The notes beneath the pieces were generated by a model. It had not been told where the DNA came from. It did not search any database and worked only from the letters and a program-made list of their open reading frames with translations. DNA of 32,739 nucleotides, from the NCBI GenBank assembly GCA_017882445.1, contig JADGPK010000024.1:1-32739 (forward strand), in the 5' to 3' direction. This document shows, piece by piece, positions 15,884 through 23,293 of this stretch. The stretch comes from Solirubrobacteraceae bacterium. GTDB taxonomy: Bacteria; Actinomycetota; Thermoleophilia; Solirubrobacterales; Solirubrobacteraceae. Numbering within the stretch: the stretch's first letter is position 1; each line of letters begins with the position of its first letter. Made by a program: the position numbers and the translations under genes.

Positions 15884-16554
15884 GCACGGAATCCGTCGCC
15901 GCTGCAGCCGGAGTGCCCGCGGGCGAGCTCGCGATCTCCCAGCGCGTGCAGCAGCTGCAGGCGCTGATCGAACAGACCAGCCAGGCGGCGCTCGCGGGCT
16001 CTCCCGCCGCCGTCTCGGGCGCCTACTCCTCCTCGCCGGGAGGCTTCGCCTCAGCGCTGCAGGCCGCCGGCACCGCTGTTGGGACGCCCGTCGCTTACCA
16101 AAGCTCCGCAACGGGCGCGGGCGGCGGCTCGGAATCGACGCCCTACGACGCGCTGATCAGCAACGCAGCCCAGCGCTACGGCGTCGATCCGGCTGTCCTG
16201 CACGGCCTCATCCAGCAGGAGTCGGGCTTCAACCCAAACGCCCAGAGCAGCGCCGGCGCGAGCGGCCTGACCCAGCTGATGCCCGGCACAGCGTCCTCGC
16301 TGGGGGTAGCCAACCCGCTCGATCCAACAGAATCGATCGAAGGCGGCGCGCGCTACCTCAGCCAGATGATGGGCCAGTTCGGCGGCAACACGGCCGATGC
16401 GCTCGCCGCCTACAACGCCGGCCCTGGCGCCGTCCAGAAGTACGGCGGCGTGCCGCCCTACGCCGAAACCCAGAGCTATGTCAGCAAAGTGCTCGGGTAC
16501 GCCGAAGCTTTTCGCCAGAGCCACCCCATGACGAGCGTCGGAGGCGTTGCATGA
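15880..16554 (+). CDS. Flagellar lytic transglycosylase (SLT domain)
   Basis: The 224-residue protein has a helical N-terminal region of about 80 residues, a Gly/Ser linker, and a C-terminal lysozyme-like SLT domain. The catalytic glutamate is in GLIQQESGFNPNAQSS, followed by AGASGLTQLMPGTASSLGV and the typical ending DALAAYNAGPGAVQKYGG. Such enzymes cleave the glycan strand without water, opening peptidoglycan for the rod. It probably replaces the muramidase domain missing from the FlgJ-type protein at 1488-1874. No classic signal peptide is seen, so it may leave through the flagellar export path. It overlaps fliJ and fliK by 4 bases each. Confidence 0.9.
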   Translation: MSTESVAAAAGVPAGELAISQRVQQLQALIEQTSQAALAGSPAAVSGAYSSSPGGFASALQAAGTAVGTPVAYQSSATGAGGGSESTPYDALISNAAQRYGVDPAVLHGLIQQESGFNPNAQSSAGASGLTQLMPGTASSLGVANPLDPTESIEGGARYLSQMMGQFGGNTADALAAYNAGPGAVQKYGGVPPYAETQSYVSKVLGYAEAFRQSHPMTSVGGVA

Positions 16555-18353
16555 CCGTCATGGCTGCCCTCGCGCCGCCGCCGAGCACCGCGCCACCGCC
16601 TTCCGGCGCAGCCCCACCGGGGGTTCCACCGGGCGCGCCGCCTTTCCACAGCGCGCTCGCCGAACACTGGGCCCGGACCGCAAACGCGGAAGGCCATCCG
16701 AAGAGCAGCGTCGCAGCGAGCGACAGCAGAGCGCCCTGCGCGCATCGGCGTGGGGGCACGAGCCGCTCGGACACGCCCTCGGGTGCCTCCGACGCCGCCT
16801 CGTCCGCGACGCCGGCCGCTTCAACCACGCTCGCCGACGCGCCGGCCCCAGCGCCCACCGGCGCGAGAGCGGCCACCAGCTCGAGCACAGTGGTGCAGGG
16901 CGCGCCGGAGACGCCGGCTCCCGCCGTCCCGGCCGCCGTCCCAGCCGTCCCAGCCGTCCCGGCCGTCCCGGCAGCCCCGGCCGCCGTCCCAGCCGTCCCA
17001 GCAGCCGTCCCAGCCGTCCCGGCCGTCCCGGCAGCCCCGGCCGCCGTCCCAGCCGTCCCAGCAGCCGTCCCAGCCGTCCCAGCAGCCGTCCCGGCCGCCG
17101 TCCCAGCCGTCCCGGCAGCCGCCCCAGCCGCCGTCCCAGCCGCCGCCCCGGCCGTCCATTCCAGCGCAGGAGGAACCGCCCGTGAAGGGAGCGCGACCAC
17201 GGGAGCGCCGACTGTGCCCGTCGAGGTGGGCTCGAAGGCCACTCAGGCGGGCAACTCAGGGATCGCGCCCCAGGTCGCAGACACCCCGGCGATCCGGTCC
17301 TCCTCCGGGTTCTCGGCGGCACCCGGCGCCCCACCATCCGCAGGACCCTTCGTGGTGCCCGGCTCGAAAGCGGGCGGGGTGGAAGCTCTGCACACCACCG
17401 GCACGTCCCCATCGCCGGTCGCCGCCACTCCCAAGCAGGCACAGCCGGCTGCTGGCACCGCCGCGGTGCCTGTGGGAAGCGCACAGCCAGCCCCCCCGTC
17501 CAGCCGGGTCGCGGTTACGCAGATGCAGAGTTCCACGACCACGACCCTTCCCGGGCAGGGACGCGACGCGCAGGGTTCCCAGGGCCGCTCAGGGGCCACG
17601 CCTTCCATGGGTCTGGGCGCCGAGGTCCGGGTCCTGGCGCACGCGCATTCCGCGGGCTTGGGCGCCGAAGTGCGCGCCCTGGCGACCGCGCAGCACGGGG
17701 GCAAGGCGCAGGACGGCGCATCGGACGGCGCCCGCTCCGGGCGGGAACGACCGGGCGCCGCGGGCGCCGCGCCCGCGGCGCGCGGGCTGAGCGCCCCTCA
17801 GCCGAGCGCCGACGTGGTGGCCGGCCAAGCGTCCGCCGCCGTCTCGGTGAGCACCGCGTCGGGCGGGCCGGGCGCGGGCCCCCTGCTCGGCTCGGGCGTG
17901 GGCATGCAGGAGATGATCGACGCGATCCGCGGCACGATCGATCTCGCCGCGCGGCAGGGTCTGACCCAGGCGCGCATCGCGCTCCAGCCCGCAGAGCTAG
18001 GTCAGATACGCATCCACCTCAGCCAGACCGCAGACGGCCTGCTTGCACGGGTGACGGCTGACACTCCCGCGGCCGCGCAGGCGCTCGCGCAGGGGCGCTC
18101 CGAGCTGCACCAGTCGCTGAGCTCGCTCGGTCTGCCCCTGCTGCGCCTGGACATCGGCTCCTTCGGGCATTCCCAAACGAGCGATCGCGAAGACCGCTTC
18201 ACCGGGGGCTCAGACGGATCGGGTGGGCCGGGCGCCGCTGCCGCATCAGCCGTCTCCGAAGACGCCGAAAGCGCCGCGAGCACTGGGGAGCCTGACGTCG
18301 TGGCAGGGCTCACCGGCCTTGCGAGCGGCGGGCTCGTGGATGTTCTCGCGTGA
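16551..18353 (+). CDS. fliK: Flagellar hook-length control protein FliK
   Basis: The 600-residue protein has a long, disordered, Pro/Ala/Ser-rich N-terminal part. It contains a V-P-A repeat tract (about residues 124-202) and the conserved FliK C-terminal domain. The latter reads ARIALQPAELGQIRIHLSQT, then LLARVTADTPAAAQALAQGR and LHQSLSSLGLPLLRLDIG. FliK is an exported ruler that measures hook length and switches FlhB from rod/hook to filament substrates. The start is the ATG overlapping the transglycosylase stop (ATGA). An upstream extension of the frame lies inside that gene and is not used. The conserved domain ends around residue 545, followed by a Gly/Ser/Asp-rich tail. Confidence 0.92.
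   Translation: MTVMAALAPPPSTAPPPSGAAPPGVPPGAPPFHSALAEHWARTANAEGHPKSSVAASDSRAPCAHRRGGTSRSDTPSGASDAASSATPAASTTLADAPAPAPTGARAATSSSTVVQGAPETPAPAVPAAVPAVPAVPAVPAAPAAVPAVPAAVPAVPAVPAAPAAVPAVPAAVPAVPAAVPAAVPAVPAAAPAAVPAAAPAVHSSAGGTAREGSATTGAPTVPVEVGSKATQAGNSGIAPQVADTPAIRSSSGFSAAPGAPPSAGPFVVPGSKAGGVEALHTTGTSPSPVAATPKQAQPAAGTAAVPVGSAQPAPPSSRVAVTQMQSSTTTTLPGQGRDAQGSQGRSGATPSMGLGAEVRVLAHAHSAGLGAEVRALATAQHGGKAQDGASDGARSGRERPGAAGAAPAARGLSAPQPSADVVAGQASAAVSVSTASGGPGAGPLLGSGVGMQEMIDAIRGTIDLAARQGLTQARIALQPAELGQIRIHLSQTADGLLARVTADTPAAAQALAQGRSELHQSLSSLGLPLLRLDIGSFGHSQTSDREDRFTGGSDGSGGPGAAAASAVSEDAESAASTGEPDVVAGLTGLASGGLVDVLA
16921..17157 (+). repeat. Tandem repeat inside fliK encoding Val-Pro-Ala units
   Basis: A minisatellite built on a 9-base unit, GCCGTCCCA or GCCGTCCCG (Ala-Val-Pro). 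A higher-order 60-base period is visible: the 51 bases from 16971 recur exactly from 17031. It stays in frame with fliK. It is prone to slippage, and unit number may vary between isolates. Confidence 0.9.
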
Positions 18354-18375
18354 ACACTGGAAAGGACCGACCGTC

Positions 18376-18786
18376 ATGACCACCAACGCACTCACAATCG
18401 CTCAGGCCGCCTCCGTGTCTGGCGCGTCGGGCACGCCCGCCGCCGCGGCTCCCACCAACCCGAGCAGCATTCTCGGACAGAACGACTTCCTCAAACTGAT
18501 GATCGCCCAGCTGCAGGCGCAGGACCCGCTACAGCCGGCCAACACCAACGAATACGTCAGCGAGCTCGCACAGTTCACCCAGGTCGAGCAGACGACCAAC
18601 CTGGCGAACGCGAGCGAGCTCTCGGGCGCCGTCCAGCTGATCGGGCGGACGGTTTCGTTCATCGCCCCCTCGGGTGCGACCTCGACGGGGATCGTCCAGA
18701 GCGTCCAGTCGACCTCCTCGGGCACCACGGTCACGGTGGAAGGCATTCCTGCAATCAAGCTCTCGAGCATCACGGAAGTCAATTGA
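18376..18786 (+). CDS. flgD: Flagellar hook cap / assembly scaffold FlgD (short form)
   Basis: FlgD caps the growing hook. The 136-residue protein contains the diagnostic N-terminal segment LGQNDFLKLMIAQLQAQDPL followed by QPANTNEYVSELAQFTQVEQ. The rest is a short beta-rich region (LIGRTVSFIAPSG) instead of the full Ig/TUDOR-like C-domain. At 136 residues it is far shorter than the enterobacterial protein (about 230), but similar short forms exist in Gram-positive bacteria. AAAGGA lies shortly before the ATG. The stop overlaps the TTG start of the next gene. Confidence 0.93.
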   Translation: MTTNALTIAQAASVSGASGTPAAAAPTNPSSILGQNDFLKLMIAQLQAQDPLQPANTNEYVSELAQFTQVEQTTNLANASELSGAVQLIGRTVSFIAPSGATSTGIVQSVQSTSSGTTVTVEGIPAIKLSSITEVN

Positions 18787-19214
18787 GCGCCATCTCAAAC
18801 CCCGCGCTGATACCGCCCGGAGGACTCGGGCGCCCCGCCGCGCCTGCCGTGCCCGCCGGGGCTCCGGGAGGCGCAGAGGGCGGCGCACGCACGACACAGG
18901 CCATCCCGGCTGGCGGCCCGTCGTTCGCGCAGGTCCTCAAGGAGGCCGGCGGATCCCAGCAGCCGCTGCAGTTCTCCCGCCACGCGCTCGCCCGCGTGCA
19001 GCGCCGCGGGATCGAGCTCGATCCCGCCACGCTCGGAAGGCTCTCAGAGGGCGTCGGCCGCGCGGCGAGCAAGGGCTCGCGCGACTCCCTGGTTCTTGTC
19101 GACGGCACCGCGTTCGTGGTGTCCGTCAGCAACCGCACCGTGATAACGGCTGTGGGATCGGAACACATGAAGGACAACGTGTTCACCAATATCGACAGTG
19201 CCGTGATCGCTTGA
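18783..19214 (+). CDS. Conserved flagellar operon protein (TIGR02530-like)
   Basis: The 143-residue protein has a Pro/Gly/Ala-rich, variable N-terminal half. The C-terminal half is strongly conserved: LQFSRHALARVQRRGIELD, then SKGSRDSLVLVDGTAFVVSV and NRTVITAVGSEHMKDNVFTN. That is the pattern of the small protein family found between flgD and flgE in Gram-positive and related flagellar operons. Its function is not established. Position and co-translation with flgD (TTG start overlapping the flgD stop) suggest a role in hook assembly. No membrane segment or signal is visible. Confidence 0.85.
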   Translation: MSAISNPALIPPGGLGRPAAPAVPAGAPGGAEGGARTTQAIPAGGPSFAQVLKEAGGSQQPLQFSRHALARVQRRGIELDPATLGRLSEGVGRAASKGSRDSLVLVDGTAFVVSVSNRTVITAVGSEHMKDNVFTNIDSAVIA

Positions 19215-19281
19215 CAAGAGCGAGCGGATACGACTACGGCCGGACCTCATCGAGGAGGCCGCGAAAGGAAGGGCAGTCACG

Positions 19282-20178
19282 ATGATGGCTGGAATGTATG
19301 CCGCTATCAGCGGCCTCGACGCGAACCAGGCGATGCTCAACGACAGCGCGAGCGATCTCGCGAACGTGAACACGGTGGGCTACAAGGCCTCGAGCGTCAC
19401 GTTCGCCGATTCGCTCACACAGGTGATACGAGGAGCCGCCGGCCCCACGAGCACGAACGGAGGCTCAAACCCGGTGCAGATCGGGCTTGGAGTGCAGGTC
19501 AATGCGACCCACAACGAAATGGGCGAGGGCTCGTTCCAGTCCACCAACAACCCGCTCGACATCGGGATCGAGGGTGCCGGATTCCTGCGCGTCGGCTCGG
19601 GCACGCCGCCGGCCAAAGAACCGTATACGAGCGGCGTGCCGACCAGTTTTCAATATGCGCGCGCGGGGGACCTGTCGACCAACACGGAGGGCTTCCTCAC
19701 CACCCAGGCCGGCGAATACGTGATCGGCCGCAACGCCGTGCCGACGGTGACCGAAGCGGGAACCACCTACGCACCGGGCAAAGAAGACAGCTACCTGAGG
19801 ATCCCGCCCGGATCCTCCAACGTGTCGATCGGCTCGGACGGATCGATCAGCTACACCGACAACAACCCCGAATCGAAAACCTACCAGCACCGCGTCACCG
19901 CCGGCTACCTGTCGCTTGCGACCTTCGCCAACGAACCCGGGCTCGAACGTCTGGGCGGCTCGCTATGGGCGCAGACCCCCAACTCGGGCACGCCGATCGT
20001 CGGCACTCCGAACACCCCGGGCTTCGGCGCGACGATCGGTGGTGTCCTGGAGATGTCAAACGTCGATCTCGCGACTGAGATGACCAACATGATCACCGCC
20101 GAGCGTGGCTACCAGGCGAACTCGCGCGTGATCACGACCGCCGACCAGATGCTGCAGACGCTCGTGACGATGCAGTAG
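19282..20178 (+). CDS. flgE: Flagellar hook protein FlgE (short)
   Basis: The 298-residue axial protein starts MMAGMYAAISGLDANQAMLN and then has ASDLANVNTVGYKASSVTFA. The FlgE-like STNNPLDIGIEGAGFLRVG is present. The conserved C-terminus is VLEMSNVDLATEMTNMITAE followed by YQANSRVITTADQMLQTLV. It would form the hook, the universal joint. It is shorter than the usual 400 residues, suggesting that the outer D2 domain is reduced; even shorter hook proteins are known in other phyla. AAAGGAAGG precedes the double ATG by about 10 bases. Position after flgD supports FlgE over FlgG. Confidence 0.9.
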   Translation: MMAGMYAAISGLDANQAMLNDSASDLANVNTVGYKASSVTFADSLTQVIRGAAGPTSTNGGSNPVQIGLGVQVNATHNEMGEGSFQSTNNPLDIGIEGAGFLRVGSGTPPAKEPYTSGVPTSFQYARAGDLSTNTEGFLTTQAGEYVIGRNAVPTVTEAGTTYAPGKEDSYLRIPPGSSNVSIGSDGSISYTDNNPESKTYQHRVTAGYLSLATFANEPGLERLGGSLWAQTPNSGTPIVGTPNTPGFGATIGGVLEMSNVDLATEMTNMITAERGYQANSRVITTADQMLQTLVTMQ

Positions 20179-20269
20179 GTCCTTCAGGGGCGCGCACCCG
20201 GCGGCGAGTACTGCGGATAACCCGCAAAGGAGGTTGCAGATACAGACAGGACAGCTCCGAGGAGCCCGC

Positions 20270-20298
20270 GGTGGGGCGGTGCACGGCACCGTCCCACC
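20270..20298 (+). terminator. Strong hairpin after flgE
   Basis: Thirteen-base arms (GGTGGGGCGGTGC / GCACCGTCCCACC, one G-T pair) around an ACG loop, with no T-run. It is the likely end or attenuation point of the flgB-flgE transcript, about 90 bases after the flgE stop and 36 bases before flbD. Confidence 0.65.
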
Positions 20299-20334
20299 CC
20301 GAGGCTAAGCTTGAACAATCAGGGGAGTGTGGCG

Positions 20335-20631
20335 ATGATCACGCTGAACCGGCTCGGTCAGAGCGACGAGCCGTTCCAACTGAATCCGGACATGATCGTG
20401 ACGGTCGAGTCGACCCCCGACACGGTGATCGCGCTGGCGACCGGAGCGAAGGTGGTGGTGGCGGAGTCGCCCGAGGAGGTCATGGCGGCCGTTCACGCCT
20501 ACCGGGCAGCGGTGCTGAGCGACGCGCTCAGGCGCCGCGCCCCGCAGCGCCAGACCACGCCCCCGCCGGCGCCGGCGCCGGCGCGAGGCGATCCGCCGCG
20601 CCTCTCGGCGGTCGAGGACGAGCCCACATAG
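20335..20631 (+). CDS. flbD: FlbD family flagellar protein
   Basis: The 98-residue protein starts MITLNRLGQSDEPFQLNPDM and continues IVTVESTPDTVIALATGAKV and VVAESPEEVMAAVHAYRA. This is the FlbD family of small proteins found next to flgE and motA in Gram-positive and spirochaete clusters. It is not the Caulobacter transcription factor of the same name. Function is uncertain; it has been linked to motor or hook assembly by position. About 35 disordered Pro/Ala/Arg residues extend the C-terminus beyond the usual 60-70. The ATG is preceded by AGGGGAG. A TTG 8 codons earlier is possible but less likely. Confidence 0.88.
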   Translation: MITLNRLGQSDEPFQLNPDMIVTVESTPDTVIALATGAKVVVAESPEEVMAAVHAYRAAVLSDALRRRAPQRQTTPPPAPAPARGDPPRLSAVEDEPT

Positions 20632-20656
20632 GCGTCCGTCGAGCCGAGCCTGTCCG

Positions 20657-20683
20657 CGATCGGTCCGCCGGGCGGATCGATCG
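20657..20683 (+). terminator. Inverted repeat after flbD
   Basis: Thirteen-base arms CGATCGGTCCGCC and GGCGGATCGATCG with one central base. As a hairpin this gives a stem of about 11 pairs with a 5-base loop. It lies between the flbD stop and the motA promoter, where a terminator would be expected. No T-run is present. Confidence 0.5.
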
Positions 20684-20708
20684 TTCGTGCAGGACGACTC
20701 GGCAAAAC

Positions 20709-20735
20709 TGAAGGATTATCCGCGCCAGCCGATGA
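20709..20735 (+). promoter_or_regulatory. Sigma-28/WhiG-type promoter of motA-motB-fliL-fliN-fliM
   Basis: TGAAGGAT, 11 bases, GCCGATGA (5/8 and 7/8 to the FliA boxes). It lies directly after the flbD hairpin. The transcript start would be at about 20742, immediately before the motA ATG (20745), so the leader would be very short, although GGGAGCA is present. Confidence 0.6.
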
Positions 20736-20744
20736 ACGGGAGCA

Positions 20745-21548
20745 ATGAAGGCTGCGACGGCCATTGGAATCGGGTTGGCCTTTGGCTCCCTGCTCATGAG
20801 CTCGATGATGGACGGGACGAGTCCCGCTTCCTTCATCAACATCCCCGCGCTCATGATCATCATCGGGGGCACCGCGGGCGTCACGCTCGCGAGCGTCGGC
20901 ATGGAACCGATGAAGCGGGTTCCGAGCCTCTACAAGCTCGTCTTCTCGGCCGAACCGCCGGATATGCGCGGGCAGCTGGACCGGCTCGTCTCCCTCGCCG
21001 ACAAGGCACGGCGCGAGGGCCTCTTGGCCCTCGACGCGCTGCTGGGAGAGATCAGCGACGGCTTCACGCGCAACGCCCTGCAGCTCGTCGTCGACGGGAC
21101 CGACCCGGAGATGGTGCACGCGATCCTCGAGGCCGAGGTCGACGGGATGGTCTCCCGCCACGAGGCCTCCGCCGCCCCGTTTGAGAAGGCGGGCGGCTTC
21201 GCGCCGACGATGGGGATCATCGGCACCGTGCTGGGCCTCGTGCACGTGCTCCAGAACCTCGCCGCCCCGGCGACGCTCGGGCCTTCGATCTCCGCAGCGT
21301 TCATCGCGACCCTGATGGGCGTCGGCGCCGCGAACGTGATCTTCCTGCCGATCGCCAACCGGCTGAAGGCGATCTCGGCCGAAGAGGTCGAGCTGCGCAT
21401 GATGACGCTCGAGGGGATCCTCTCGATCCAGGCTGGCGACAACCCGCGCCTGGTCTCGGAAAAGCTGATGTCCTACCTGCCGCCCGCCGAGCGGAACTCC
21501 GGTGGGGACAACGTCACGCCGCTCGACCTCCAAGCCAAGGCGGCCTGA
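20745..21548 (+). CDS. motA: Flagellar stator protein MotA
   Basis: The 267-residue membrane protein matches MotA, the stator ring that presses on FliG. Two N-terminal membrane helices (about 1-20 and 33-52, the latter with IIIGGTAGVTLAS) precede a cytoplasmic domain. That domain carries KARREGLLALDALL, the conserved 'r.eGlLaLe' region. Two more helices follow; the third contains GGFAPTMGIIGTVLGLVHVL, with the conserved functional proline at 154. A C-terminal cytoplasmic helix contains EEVELRMMTLEGILSIQAGD. Ion type cannot be fixed from sequence alone. motB follows after 2 bases. Confidence 0.96.
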   Translation: MKAATAIGIGLAFGSLLMSSMMDGTSPASFINIPALMIIIGGTAGVTLASVGMEPMKRVPSLYKLVFSAEPPDMRGQLDRLVSLADKARREGLLALDALLGEISDGFTRNALQLVVDGTDPEMVHAILEAEVDGMVSRHEASAAPFEKAGGFAPTMGIIGTVLGLVHVLQNLAAPATLGPSISAAFIATLMGVGAANVIFLPIANRLKAISAEEVELRMMTLEGILSIQAGDNPRLVSEKLMSYLPPAERNSGGDNVTPLDLQAKAA

Positions 21549-21550
21549 AC

Positions 21551-22420
21551 ATGGCCCGCGGGCACAGCCGCGGCCGTCGTCGCGGCGGCCACAACGCGGA
21601 GGTGGGAAGCAACGAGCGCTGGCTGTTGACCTATGCCGACATGATCACGCTGCTGATGGCGCTGTTCATGGTGCTCTTCTCGATCTCCTCGGTCAACATC
21701 TCCAAGTACCAGACCCTGCAGCAGTCGCTGAAGGCGGCCTTCTCGGGCAACATCCTCCCCGGGGGCAAGGCGATCGCCAAACCGGGGGCGAGCGCGAGCT
21801 CCAGTCGCGCGCCGACCAGCGTCGACCTGCAGGCGGTGGTGCCCGTGACCGCCCAGACCGCGAGCAGCCTGCAGAACAGCAGCACGCACGGCTCCGCCAG
21901 CGGCGCCGCCGCCGAACAGCTGCAGGCTGCCGCCCAGCACGAGTCCATTGTGTTCACGCACATCAAGCAGCAGCTCGACGCCTATGCGGCCCGCCACGGC
22001 TTCTCAAAGAGCGTCCAGACCGCGATCGAAGCGCGAGGCCTGGTGATCCGCGTGCTCACCGACGATCTCCTCTTCTCCTCCGGCCAGGCGACGCTGGATC
22101 GCAAGTCGCACGCGCTGCTGGGTGAGATCGCACAGCTCCTGAACATCGACGAGACGCACCCGATCGACGTCGAGGGCAACACCGACAACGTGCCGATCCA
22201 CGGCAGTGTCTACCCGAGCAACTGGGAGCTCTCGACCGCGCGCGCCAGCACCGTCGTGCGCTTCCTGGTCGAACGGGCCGTCGGCGCCCGCAGGCTGACA
22301 GCGTCCGGCTACGCCGACCAGCGCCCGATCGCGAGTGACGCGACAGCCGCGGGCCGCACGCGAAACCGGCGTGTGGAGATAGTCGTAAAGCGGATCTACA
22401 GATCCGAAAGCGAACCATAG
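21551..22420 (+). CDS. motB: Flagellar stator protein MotB
   Basis: MotB forms the core of the stator and anchors it to peptidoglycan. The 289-residue protein has a basic N-terminus and a single membrane helix with the ion-binding aspartate at residue 30 (LLTYADMITLLMALFMVLFS). A plug/linker region rich in Ser and Ala follows. The C-terminal OmpA-like domain has VEGNTDNVPIHGSVYPSNWE, then LSTARASTVVRFLVE and RTRNRRVEIVVKR, the peptidoglycan-binding pattern. Length is slightly above average because of the linker. fliL starts 12 bases after the stop. Confidence 0.96.
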   Translation: MARGHSRGRRRGGHNAEVGSNERWLLTYADMITLLMALFMVLFSISSVNISKYQTLQQSLKAAFSGNILPGGKAIAKPGASASSSRAPTSVDLQAVVPVTAQTASSLQNSSTHGSASGAAAEQLQAAAQHESIVFTHIKQQLDAYAARHGFSKSVQTAIEARGLVIRVLTDDLLFSSGQATLDRKSHALLGEIAQLLNIDETHPIDVEGNTDNVPIHGSVYPSNWELSTARASTVVRFLVERAVGARRLTASGYADQRPIASDATAAGRTRNRRVEIVVKRIYRSESEP

Positions 22421-22432
22421 TCAAGGAAGACC

Positions 22433-22870
22433 ATGTTCAAGAACAAGAAGATAATGCTCGCCGCCGCGCTCCCGATCCTGCTGCTCGGCGGCTACACGAT
22501 GACCAAGCCCAAGCCGGTGATCAAGCAGAAGATCAAGGGGAGCATCTACGTGATGCCGCAGGCGTTCCTGCTGAACCTCAGCGACGGGCGCTACGTGAAG
22601 CTGACGGTGGCGCTCGAGCTCGCGCCGGGGCAGAGCGACGGCGCCGTCGCCGGAGCGGCCGCATCGAGCGCGGAAGGCTCCGCCGGGACCCTTCCGGAGG
22701 AACCTCTCGTGCGCGAAATCGTGACGAACACCGTGACGAACCAGAACGGCGAAGAGCTCGTCGCCCCGCAGAGCAGACGCACGATCAGACGGCAGATCCT
22801 GGCGGCGATCGAGAAGCAGACAGACGTCAAAGTCCAGGAAGTGCTGTTCCCAGATCTCACCGTCCAATAG
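22433..22870 (+). CDS. fliL: Flagellar basal-body associated protein FliL
   Basis: The 145-residue single-pass protein has a short basic N-terminus and a membrane helix (about 6-22). A periplasmic SPFH-like domain with MPQAFLLNLSDGRYVKLTVA, 'LEL', and the ending RQILAAIEKQTDVKVQEVLF matches FliL. FliL surrounds the stator and supports torque under load. An Ala/Gly/Ser-rich insertion (GAVAGAAASSAEGSAG) interrupts the domain near residues 67-83. AAGGAAG lies a few bases before the ATG. It stands between motB and fliN, as in many Gram-positive clusters. Confidence 0.9.
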   Translation: MFKNKKIMLAAALPILLLGGYTMTKPKPVIKQKIKGSIYVMPQAFLLNLSDGRYVKLTVALELAPGQSDGAVAGAAASSAEGSAGTLPEEPLVREIVTNTVTNQNGEELVAPQSRRTIRRQILAAIEKQTDVKVQEVLFPDLTVQ

Positions 22871-22878
22871 GAGAGAGC

Positions 22879-23286
22879 GTGACCGAGACAATCGAGTACG
22901 AGCAGTTCGACCAGACCACGCAGGCGACCACAGGCGCCGTTCCTGAAGCCGACCTCAGCCGTCTCAGCGACATCCCGATGGAGCTGAGCGTGGAGATCGG
23001 ACGCACGCATATGACCGTCGGAGAGACGCTCGACCTTCGTGCCGGCTCGGTCGTGAGCCTCGATCGCCAGGCCGGCGAGGCCGCCGACCTCCGGGTCAAC
23101 GGCACAGTGATCGCGCGCGGCGAGGTGATCGTCATCGACGAGCAGTACGGTCTGCGCATCACCGAGATCCTCGATGGCCGCGAGGAGGCGGAGCTCTCCA
23201 GAGCACCGGACGGAGGCGCGAGCACCGACGCGTCAGCCGAAAGGGCTCCCGTCCCCGCGGACGGCTCGTCCCTGACGGAAGGCTGA
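22879..23286 (+). CDS. fliN: Flagellar motor switch protein FliN
   Basis: The 135-residue protein carries one SpoA (FliN C-terminal) domain at about residues 27-100. It reads LSDIPMELSVEIGRTHMTVG, then LDLRAGSVVSLDRQAGEAAD and RGEVIVIDEQYGLRITEIL. FliN forms the base of the C ring and binds the export ATPase complex through FliH. A disordered tail of about 30 residues follows the domain, unlike typical FliN, which ends at the domain. Start is GTG with AGGAGAGA in front. The next gene carries two further SpoA domains. Confidence 0.93.
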   Translation: MTETIEYEQFDQTTQATTGAVPEADLSRLSDIPMELSVEIGRTHMTVGETLDLRAGSVVSLDRQAGEAADLRVNGTVIARGEVIVIDEQYGLRITEILDGREEAELSRAPDGGASTDASAERAPVPADGSSLTEG

Positions 23287-23293
23287 TCTGAAC

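Noticed and set aside
15843-16550. Upstream extension of the fliK reading frame
   Set aside because: It overlaps the whole lytic transglycosylase gene. The ATG at 16551 overlaps that gene's stop and begins the expected FliK text.
20194-20220. GCGGATAA as an eighth sigma-28 promoter before flbD
   Set aside because: The -10-like box is 7/8, but the sequence 11 bases upstream (GCACCCGG) has no resemblance to the -35 box.
20226-20234. AAAGGAGGT, a strong ribosome-site sequence between flgE and flbD
   Set aside because: No ATG or GTG lies at a suitable distance. The only TTG overlaps it and gives a short frame running into the hairpin.
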